Source of the DNA: Congregicoccus sp964517665
GTDB taxonomy: Bacteria > Verrucomicrobiota > Verrucomicrobiia > Opitutales > Opitutaceae
Direction: 5' to 3'
NCBI GenBank assembly: GCA_964517665.1
Contig: CAZFCY010000089.1
Span: 1-19,779 of the forward strand
DNA: 19,779 nucleotides
The notes beneath the pieces were generated by a model. The model was not told the DNA's origin, did no database searches, and was given only the letters and a program-made list of their open reading frames with translations. The position numbers were made by a program, and so were the translations under genes. The first letter of the stretch is position 1. Each line of letters begins with the position of its first letter. Positions 7,534-13,094 of this stretch are shown piece by piece.

Positions 7534-7956
7534 GTGAAAGCCCTCCGCGAAACGATCGTCTTGATCCTCGTCGCGATCGTGCCCGCGGCGCTCGCGGTGA
7601 TGTTTCACCCCGACCTCGCCAACCGCGGCCGCGCCGGCCTCGACGCCGGAGCCGTGCGCCTCGAGGAAGCGCGCGCCTGGGATGCGCCGGTCCTGTGGAT
7701 CGACGCGCGTGATGCGGAATCGTTTGCCCGCGGCTCGATCCCCCACGCCGTCCACCTCGCCCCCGAACGCTTCGAGAGCGACCTCGGCGCGGTTCTCGCC
7801 GCCTGGCAACCGGGCGCGCGGATCGTCGTGTTTTGCGGCTCCCTCTCGTGCGCCACGAGCCAGGAGATTGCGCAACGCCTGCGCGACGCCGGGCTCGACG
7901 ATGTCCACCATCTCCACGGCGGCTGGGAAGCGTGGCAGGAAGCCCGCCAACCGTGA
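7534..7956 (+). CDS. Membrane-anchored rhodanese-domain protein
   Basis: This 140-residue protein has one N-terminal membrane segment (about residues 7-24, ETIVLILVAIVPAALAVMF) followed by a single rhodanese domain. Visible features are LWIDARDAESFARGSIPHAVHL (54-75), the CH2A-like motif, and the active-site region IVVFCGSLSCATS with Cys101 at the catalytic position and a second Cys106 inside the loop. The C-terminal HHLHGGWEAW is the usual rhodanese end motif. Such domains carry sulfane sulfur as a persulfide. The start is GTG at 7534; no ribosome binding site is clear. Its stop TGA overlaps the GTG start of the next gene as GTGA, indicating translational coupling. The domain probably lies on the periplasmic side, as expected from a short N-terminal anchor. 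Confidence 0.88.
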   Translation: MKALRETIVLILVAIVPAALAVMFHPDLANRGRAGLDAGAVRLEEARAWDAPVLWIDARDAESFARGSIPHAVHLAPERFESDLGAVLAAWQPGARIVVFCGSLSCATSQEIAQRLRDAGLDDVHHLHGGWEAWQEARQP

Positions 7957-8384
7957 AGCTCTGGACCCAACGCCTCGCGCGCTGGATCGTCGGCGCGCTT
8001 TTCATCTACGCCGGCGGATTGAAAGCGGGCGCGCCCGGCGCCCTCATCCAGGACATCTGGAACTACCGCCTCATCCCGGAAGACGCCGCCTACTGGCTCG
8101 CCGCCGGCCTTCCCTACCTCGAGATCGTCGCAGGCCTCGCCCTCCTCACCGGCCTGCAAATGCGCGGCGCGCGCCTCCTCGCCGCCGGCCTGTTGATCGT
8201 CTTCATCGCCGCCCTCGCCTCCGCCTGGATCCGCGGCCTCGACATCAGTTGCGGCTGCTTCGGCTCCGCGAGCGCCGAACACGCCAGCTACCCCCTCCTC
8301 ATCGGAAGAAACCTCGCCCTCCTCGCCGCCCTCGCCTGGTGCGCCCCCACCCCGCGCCAGGAAATAAAAGCCAAATCACTGTAA
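7953..8384 (+). CDS. MauE/DoxX-like four-helix membrane protein
   Basis: The 143-residue product has four predicted membrane helices (about 9-25, 47-67, 73-93 and 115-131) in the MauE/DoxX arrangement. The loop after helix 3 carries the MauE-type motif DISCGCFG (97-104, Cys100 and Cys102). MauE is needed for methylamine dehydrogenase maturation, and relatives are thought to act in disulfide or thiol chemistry at the membrane; the substrate here is unknown. The GTG start at 7953 overlaps the rhodanese stop by four bases, giving a coupled pair. The stop TAA at 8382-8384 lies inside the TGTAACGTACGTTACA palindrome, so the last codons sit within repeat copy A. Its position next to rhodanese and DUF1573 genes supports an envelope redox or sulfur role (inference). 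Confidence 0.88.
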   Translation: MKLWTQRLARWIVGALFIYAGGLKAGAPGALIQDIWNYRLIPEDAAYWLAAGLPYLEIVAGLALLTGLQMRGARLLAAGLLIVFIAALASAWIRGLDISCGCFGSASAEHASYPLLIGRNLALLAALAWCAPTPRQEIKAKSL

Positions 8385-8395
8385 CGTACGTTACA
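8364..8395 (+). repeat. Inverted repeat copy A with 16-bp palindrome
   Basis: This 32-bp unit matches copy B (10659-10690, minus) in 26 positions without gaps. Shared blocks are AAAAGCCA and ACTGTAACGTACG. Copy A contains the perfect palindrome TGTAACGTACGTTACA (8380-8395), followed by AAAAAA. It overlaps the 3' end and stop of the MauE-like gene. Confidence 0.8.
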
Positions 8396-8407
8396 AAAAA
8401 GCGGCTT

Positions 8408-10075
8408 TCAGCGTCCCGCGTCGGTGAGCTGGCGGAGCTGCTCCGACCAGGCGGTTTGGCGGGCGGCATCGCCGGCGGCGGTGGCCGAGGCGATGCCACG
8501 GGGGAGCGCGTGCCGCTTCCATGAGTCGTCGAATTCGGGCATCGAGAGGAGACGATCGAAGAGCGACAGCGCCTCGCGATGATCTCCCAGGGCCGTGAAG
8601 CAATCCGCCGCCGCGAGGACGAGCGCGAACTCCTGCGGTTTCCACGGACGATCGAGCAGGAAGTCTTCGAGCATCGGGCGCGCGGCTCCGGGCGGACCGT
8701 TTTCGCGAAGGTGATCGAACAAGCGCAGCGCAAGCACGGGCGCGTGTCCACGTTCGCCGACCCCGACCCCGGCGAGCCAGCGGGCGGCGTCTGCCTGCGA
8801 GCCCGTGCGCGCGCGGCGGTTGTATTCGCGAATCCACACATGCGGACGCAACGCGGGCTCGATCGATTCGATCCGCTCGAGCTGTCCATCGAGAGAAACC
8901 GCAAACGGCCGGTAGAGCGGATCGCCGATCAGGACCGCCTGCCAGCTCAACGCGGGCAGCGCATAATAACCAGCCTCGCCCCACGTTCGGCCCTGCGCCA
9001 GGGCTTCGATCAAAAGATCCGGGCGGTGCGAAAACTCGAGGTAGGGCTCGAAGACATTGCCGACGGTCGCCGCCGCCCCGCGCGCGACGAGCGGCCCGCA
9101 CCAGCCCGCGCTGTCGGATCGCACGGCGCGGGCCGAGAAGCTGTGGATGTGCATCGCGATCGCGCCCGGCGCGAAACGAAAACCCGGAAGGCGAAACGGC
9201 CCGGCGAGGTCGCGCGCGTGCCAGCCGAAGTAAAGCGCCGGCGCATCGCAGCGCATCCACGATTCCATGACGCCGCGCGCCGCATGCGCGTCGACGTCGA
9301 AATCCATCGCGCGCGCGGTTTCCGCCACGGCGCCGAGCCAGCGATCGCCGGCCGCGTGCGGCCCGCCGGCATCGACATAGGCGCGCCCCGCGAGGCCGGC
9401 GCGCTCGACCGCGATCGCTGTATCGATCATCTGGATACAATCGCCGGGCGACGGCCCGTCGATGCGCGCGACGCGAACGACGGAACTCAGCGCGATCGCG
9501 CCCGGCTCTTTGACTCGAAACAGCGGATTCGGCGCCGGCCCGGACACGGTTCCCGGAGCCGAGGCGAGCAACGCGAGTTCGCCATCCACGGAAGCCTGCG
9601 AGGTGCGCAACCGCTCCGGAATCCGCGCCGCCTCCTTGTCCACCCGCTCGTGATCGTGCGCGATCCGCAGCGGCACGCCGCGCAGAAGGACAAGGTAACT
9701 GATCCGGTGCGACAGCGGCGCGATGCGATTGCGGCCGATGGCATCGGCCAGGGTCGGCGGAGCGGCGTCGATCCAGCCGCCTTTCACCAGCTCTTCCTGC
9801 AACGGATTGTGGATCGCGTCGACGAACGCCCGCCACGTGATCGTCTCCTCCACCGGCATCGGCAACGCGATGATGTTCTCCACCGGCACTCCCCTCGCCC
9901 GGGCGTAGTGCCCGGCCAGCGCGATCGAATCCGTCTCCGCCGCGTTGGCGACCAGCACGATCCGCCCGGCTTCGGCGGCATCGCGTCCCGCGTCGCTCCC
10001 GGAAACCGGGATCGCCTGCGCCTTCGGCAGGACGACGGCGCACGCCAGCGCGATCGCGACAGCCTTCGCCTTCAC
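8408..10075 (-). CDS. Secreted TIGR03790 family protein
   Basis: TIGR03790 is an uncharacterised family reported mainly from genomes that also carry exosortase-type protein sorting. Starting at GTG 10075 the product begins with a clean signal peptide (VKAKAVAIALACAVVLPKAQA), so an extracytoplasmic location is likely. An in-frame ATG at 10159 would add 28 basic residues. The family hallmark follows: RIVLVANAAETDSIALAGHYARARGVPVENI, then YLVLLRGVPLRI, later APALYFGWHARDLAGPFRLP, and the conserved IGDPLYRPF near the end of the family region. The last roughly 150 residues, with LAAADCFTALGDHREALSLFDRLL, look TPR-like and extend beyond the core. No ribosome binding site is clear. It lies last in the minus-strand block after crcB. 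Family assignment is by recalled motif pattern. Confidence 0.82.
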   Translation of the reverse strand: MKAKAVAIALACAVVLPKAQAIPVSGSDAGRDAAEAGRIVLVANAAETDSIALAGHYARARGVPVENIIALPMPVEETITWRAFVDAIHNPLQEELVKGGWIDAAPPTLADAIGRNRIAPLSHRISYLVLLRGVPLRIAHDHERVDKEAARIPERLRTSQASVDGELALLASAPGTVSGPAPNPLFRVKEPGAIALSSVVRVARIDGPSPGDCIQMIDTAIAVERAGLAGRAYVDAGGPHAAGDRWLGAVAETARAMDFDVDAHAARGVMESWMRCDAPALYFGWHARDLAGPFRLPGFRFAPGAIAMHIHSFSARAVRSDSAGWCGPLVARGAAATVGNVFEPYLEFSHRPDLLIEALAQGRTWGEAGYYALPALSWQAVLIGDPLYRPFAVSLDGQLERIESIEPALRPHVWIREYNRRARTGSQADAARWLAGVGVGERGHAPVLALRLFDHLRENGPPGAARPMLEDFLLDRPWKPQEFALVLAAADCFTALGDHREALSLFDRLLSMPEFDDSWKRHALPRGIASATAAGDAARQTAWSEQLRQLTDAGR

Positions 10076-10198
10076 GCGCGGCGTCGCCGATCGCCTTCGA
10101 CCGCGGCGAGGCGCAAACGTTTGAAGCGCACGAGCGCGCCAGGGCATGCCCCGACACAAACGGTCCGCTCTTGATCGCGCATGGGAATCAGCCGTTGC

Positions 10199-10582
10199 TC
10201 ATCCGCCGAGCATCCGCGCCAGGCGATAGCCCACAGCGACCGCCACGAGGCAAACGATGACGCTGCCGACGACGTTTCCCGCCGCCCGGATCCAGTCTCC
10301 GCCCTGCATGAGCCGAAGCGTTTGCAGGCTGAACGAGGAGAAGGTCGTATACCCGCCGAGCACGCCCACCATGAGCAGTTGCCGCGCCTCCGGGGACAGC
10401 GCGATGCGCGGCGAATCGTTGAACGCCGCCAGCACGCCGATCGCGCATGAGCCGGTTACATTCACCGCCACCGTGCCCCAGGGAAACGTCTCGCCCACGC
10501 GGGAGCCGATCATCTCCGCAACCCAATGCCGGGCGGCGCCTCCAAACGCCGAGCCGAGAGCGACAAGCAAAAGCGCGCGCAT
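10199..10582 (-). CDS. crcB: CrcB/Fluc fluoride channel
   Basis: CrcB (Fluc) is a small dual-topology inner-membrane channel that exports fluoride and protects the cytoplasm. The 127-residue product has four hydrophobic helices and the family motifs: GGAARHW (14-20), WGTVAVNVTGS with pore Asn41, and GVLGGYTTFSSFSLQ (73-87) with the phenylalanine-box residues Phe81 and Phe84. Only one copy is present, as in homodimeric Fluc systems. I looked for the fluoride riboswitch (crcB motif) in the 5' region between the gene and repeat copy B and saw no convincing GATGG/CTGATG core. It follows the amidase on the same strand with repeat copy B between them, and precedes the TIGR03790 gene. Confidence 0.95.
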   Translation of the reverse strand: MRALLLVALGSAFGGAARHWVAEMIGSRVGETFPWGTVAVNVTGSCAIGVLAAFNDSPRIALSPEARQLLMVGVLGGYTTFSSFSLQTLRLMQGGDWIRAAGNVVGSVIVCLVAVAVGYRLARMLGG

Positions 10583-10658
10583 AAGCGAAAACCGATCCTG
10601 AACGCGCCGGTTCCGCGAGCAAGCCCACGAACGGACTCGGCCACGAAAACCAAAACTC

Positions 10659-10690
10659 TGTCGCGTACGTTACAGTATTCTGGCTTTTGT
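10659..10690 (-). repeat. Inverted repeat copy B
   Basis: On the minus strand this 32-bp unit matches copy A in 26 of 32 positions, including AAAAGCCA and ACTGTAACGTACG. Its palindrome is imperfect: CG replaces TT in the distal arm. It lies 18 bases beyond the amidase stop and upstream of crcB, in opposite orientation to copy A. Confidence 0.8.
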
Positions 10691-10708
10691 GGGCGCTCGC
10701 CGCTGATC

Positions 10709-11785
10709 TCAGTTTCGTGCTTCGCTGGCGGCGGCGCGGTTGGCTTCGAGGCGTTTGAGGGTCTGGTTGTAGACTTCGATGCCGTTGGCGACGGCGGCGG
10801 CGAGGCGGTTCCGATAGGCTTCGGTCGAGACGAGTTTTGCTTCCTCCGCATTTGAAAGGTAGCCGCCCTCGACCAGCAGGCCGGGGCAGGAAAGGTCGCG
10901 CAAGACGGCGAAGCGCGCGCGTTTGAGGCCCCGGTCGGGCAGCTTCAATTCCTTCAACAGGATCCCGTGAACCGTGTATCCAAGGTATGAATTCCACGGA
11001 TCGAAACGGTTTCCCGGCAACGCGATGCCGTCCTCCACCCGCTTCTCCTCGCTGCCGGTGGAGCGCTGGGATTGCGGCGTGAGCACGTAGGTCTCGATCC
11101 CGCGCACCTTCGCCGAGCCGGCGGCGTTGAAATGCAGGCTCACGAAGAGGTCCGCCCCGGCGGTCGTCGCGCGCAAGGGACGCTCCGGCAGCGGCACATA
11201 ACTGTCGTCCTCGCGCGTGAGCATGACGCGGAATCCGCGCGCCTCGAGGAGCGTCTTCAACCGCCGCGCGACATCGATCGTGAAGTCCTTTTCGAGCAGC
11301 TCGAGCTTTTCGTTGCGCGTGCCCTTGTCGATTCCGCCGTGGCCGGGGTCGAGGGCGATGATCTGGATCGGCGGGCGCGGCTCGTTCAGTTGCGGCGCGA
11401 GGATCGGAACGAGCAGGCGATCGCGATCCACGCTGGAAAACCGCAGGCCCTTTTCATCCCTGACCGCGCCTTCGCCCATGAAGACGCGCGCGCCGTTGAG
11501 CAGGACTTCGCGACTGTCGAGACTGAAGACCAGCTCGGTCCACTGGCTCGCGAGGCGAAGCTTCTTCCCGGGCTCCAGCCAGGAGGGCTCGAGCCCGAGG
11601 AAGCGGGCGAGATCGTGGACGGAAACCCGTTCGGCGGGCGAGGGTTTCTCCCCGGCGATCGGAGCGTCTGGCGCCGCCGGCCGGGCCGGCGCGAGCGCCC
11701 CGGCGGGGGCGGCGCGGACCGCGGTGCCCGCCAGCGTGCCCGACGCGAGCGCGAGCAATGCGACGAGGCCCCGCCCCGCCGTCAC
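10709..11785 (-). CDS. N-acetylmuramoyl-L-alanine amidase (Amidase_3)
   Basis: This zinc amidase cleaves the bond between MurNAc and the stem peptide of peptidoglycan, usually for daughter-cell separation. The 358-residue product has an N-terminal signal-like hydrophobic segment (about 1-26), an Ala/Pro-rich linker, and a small beta-rich region (about 53-128, SVHDLARFLGLEPSWL...LRLASQWTELVFSLDSREVLLNG) resembling the copper-amine-oxidase N-terminal-like domain often fused to such enzymes. The catalytic domain spans about 140-345. Zinc ligands are His149 (DPGHGG), Glu165 (LLEKDF) and His218 (VSLHFNA); catalytic Glu306 is in LVEGGYLSN. The start is GTG at 11785, overlapping the infC stop by four bases (GTGA on the minus strand), so translation is probably coupled to IF-3. 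The family call is sure. Confidence 0.94.
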   Translation of the reverse strand: MTAGRGLVALLALASGTLAGTAVRAAPAGALAPARPAAPDAPIAGEKPSPAERVSVHDLARFLGLEPSWLEPGKKLRLASQWTELVFSLDSREVLLNGARVFMGEGAVRDEKGLRFSSVDRDRLLVPILAPQLNEPRPPIQIIALDPGHGGIDKGTRNEKLELLEKDFTIDVARRLKTLLEARGFRVMLTREDDSYVPLPERPLRATTAGADLFVSLHFNAAGSAKVRGIETYVLTPQSQRSTGSEEKRVEDGIALPGNRFDPWNSYLGYTVHGILLKELKLPDRGLKRARFAVLRDLSCPGLLVEGGYLSNAEEAKLVSTEAYRNRLAAAVANGIEVYNQTLKRLEANRAAASEARN

Positions 11786-12468
11786 GACCGGGTCGCCTGT
11801 TCCGTCTTTTCCACTTTCTCCGCGGTTCCGCGCTCGGTTTCGGCTTCCGCTCCCGCTTCGGCTTCGCCCCCGGCCTCGTCGATATTGTACTTCAGCTTGC
11901 GCTTGTTCGCCGGGAGCGGAGACATCATGACGATGATATTGCGGCCCATGAGCCGGGCGTCGTTGTCCGGATGCCCCACGTGGTTGAGGTCGGCGACGGC
12001 GCGCTTGATCGTCTCGAAGCCGACCTCCGTGTGCGCCATCTCGCGGCCGCGGAAGGTGAGCGTCAGCTTCACCTTGTTTCCGTGGTCGAGAAACTCCTCG
12101 GCGTGGCGCAGCTTGGTCATGTAGTCGTGCGCCTCGACGCGCGGGCGAAACTTGACCTCCTTGACCTTGGTCGCGCTGCCCTTGCTGTCCTTGGACTTCT
12201 TCTGTTGCTCGTAAACGTATTTGCCGAAGTCCATCACACGACAGACCGGCGGGGTCGCCTGCGCGGCGACTTCGACAAGATCGAGCCCGGCCTGCTGCGC
12301 GAGAGCAAGCGCCTGCGAAGTGGGCATGACACCGGCCTGGCGGCCGTCTGGAAGGATCACCCGGATCTCCGGGGCACGAATCCGCTGATTGCGGCGGATG
12401 GCGGCGAACGGGTCGTTGTTTCGACGATAGTAGGGATTCCGGGGACCCGAAAACGAGGGCTTAGGCAT
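11782..12468 (-). CDS. infC: Translation initiation factor IF-3
   Basis: IF-3 binds the 30S subunit, prevents premature 50S joining and checks the start codon. The 228-residue product has the N-domain (about 25-92: RRNQRIRAPEIRVILPDGRQAGV, LDLVEVAAQATPPVCRVMDFGKYVYEQ), a lysine-rich linker, and the C-domain (about 100-185: VKEVKFRPRVEAHDYMTKLRHAEEFL, VKLTLTFRGREMAHTEVG). It carries an acidic Ala/Glu-rich tail (about 196-228) absent from E. coli IF-3. The start is ATG, preceded directly by an in-frame TGA, so no upstream extension or AUU start is possible. There is no Shine-Dalgarno site. rpmI and rplT, the usual partners, do not follow; an amidase gene does, overlapping the stop. Confidence 0.97.
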   Translation of the reverse strand: MPKPSFSGPRNPYYRRNNDPFAAIRRNQRIRAPEIRVILPDGRQAGVMPTSQALALAQQAGLDLVEVAAQATPPVCRVMDFGKYVYEQQKKSKDSKGSATKVKEVKFRPRVEAHDYMTKLRHAEEFLDHGNKVKLTLTFRGREMAHTEVGFETIKRAVADLNHVGHPDNDARLMGRNIIVMMSPLPANKRKLKYNIDEAGGEAEAGAEAETERGTAEKVEKTEQATRS

Positions 12469-12519
12469 TCAGATGGTGGATGGGTTCAATGCAGGCGGAA
12501 CTGGACTCCTGCCCTCGAC

Positions 12520-12543
12520 AGAGGTGGTTTTCAACCTCTTTTT
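12520..12543 (+). other. Hairpin with T tract in the infC leader region
   Basis: On the plus strand AGAGGT (12520-12525) pairs with ACCTCT (12534-12539) and is followed by TTTT, resembling a weak terminator. No plus-strand gene ends here. On the minus strand it forms a hairpin 52-75 bases before the infC start, so a leader structure is equally possible. Weak evidence. Confidence 0.3.
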
Positions 12544-12583
12544 CGGGGACTGCGGGAGCCGGACAAAGTCGCAAAAAGCGGAT

Positions 12584-12958
12584 TCAAACGCTGAAACTCT
12601 CCCCGCACGAGCAACTGGCTTTCGCGTTGGGATTGGTGAACTTGAAGCCGCCGGCGACGAGGCTGGACGAGTAGTCGATCACGGTGCCTTTGAGGTAGAG
12701 CGCGCTCTTGCTGTCCACCAGGATCGAGACGTCGTCGAAGCGGACGAGGATATCGCCCCGCTTCGTGTCCGCGGTGAAACGCATCTTGTAGGAGAGCCCG
12801 TTGCAACCGCCGCCGGAGATGGCGACGCGCAGGAACTCGCCCGCATTTTCCCGCCCCCGCAAGGCGCGCGCCTTGGCCACGGCGGGCCCGGTCAATTTGA
12901 CCAGCCGTTCGTTGCCCTCGCGGACGCCCTCGGGAAGCATGACTGCGGTTTCACTCAT
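12584..12958 (-). CDS. A-type Fe-S carrier (IscA/ErpA/SufA-like)
   Basis: A-type carriers receive iron-sulfur clusters from scaffolds such as SufBCD and hand them to target proteins. The 124-residue product has the HesB/IscA fold and all three conserved cysteines: Cys52 in SGGGCNGLSY, and Cys116 and Cys118 in the C-terminal CSCGESF motif. ATG 12958 gives the normal family length with about 20 extra N-terminal residues. It cannot be assigned to ErpA, IscA or SufA from sequence alone; ErpA-like function is plausible because it stands outside the suf operon. It precedes infC on the same strand with a 115-base gap and is divergent from the LuxR-type regulator. Confidence 0.94.
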   Translation of the reverse strand: MSETAVMLPEGVREGNERLVKLTGPAVAKARALRGRENAGEFLRVAISGGGCNGLSYKMRFTADTKRGDILVRFDDVSILVDSKSALYLKGTVIDYSSSLVAGGFKFTNPNAKASCSCGESFSV

Positions 12959-13094
12959 CGGATTCAGGGCGCTGATTATCGGCGCCGTTTCGCATTTGGC
13001 AAGTGGCGCTCGCGCCGGGCGGGGCGAATCGACGTTCCCGGCCCCCTCAACGCCGGACTTGCGTCGCGGCCCCGAAAAGAGAAACAACATACGC

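Noticed and set aside
6724..7950. Minus-strand frame over the DUF1573 and rhodanese genes
   Set aside because: It is a shadow of three well-supported plus-strand genes, with no recognisable motif.
8380..8400. Palindrome TGTAACGTACGTTACA followed by AAAAAA as a terminator
   Set aside because: The run after the stem is A, not T, on the strand of the upstream gene, and on the other strand the T run precedes the stem; a repeat is a better description.
8579..10174. Plus-strand frame opposite the TIGR03790 gene, and a second minus-strand frame at 8391-10157
   Set aside because: Arg-rich, low-complexity translations; the TIGR03790 frame has a signal peptide and family motifs, the others have none.
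10583..10658. Fluoride riboswitch upstream of crcB
   Set aside because: No GATGG...CTGATG-type core with the expected pseudoknot could be found in the 5' region.
8364..10690. A complete insertion sequence between the inverted repeats
   Set aside because: The enclosed genes are crcB and a TIGR03790 gene; there is no transposase and no visible target-site duplication.
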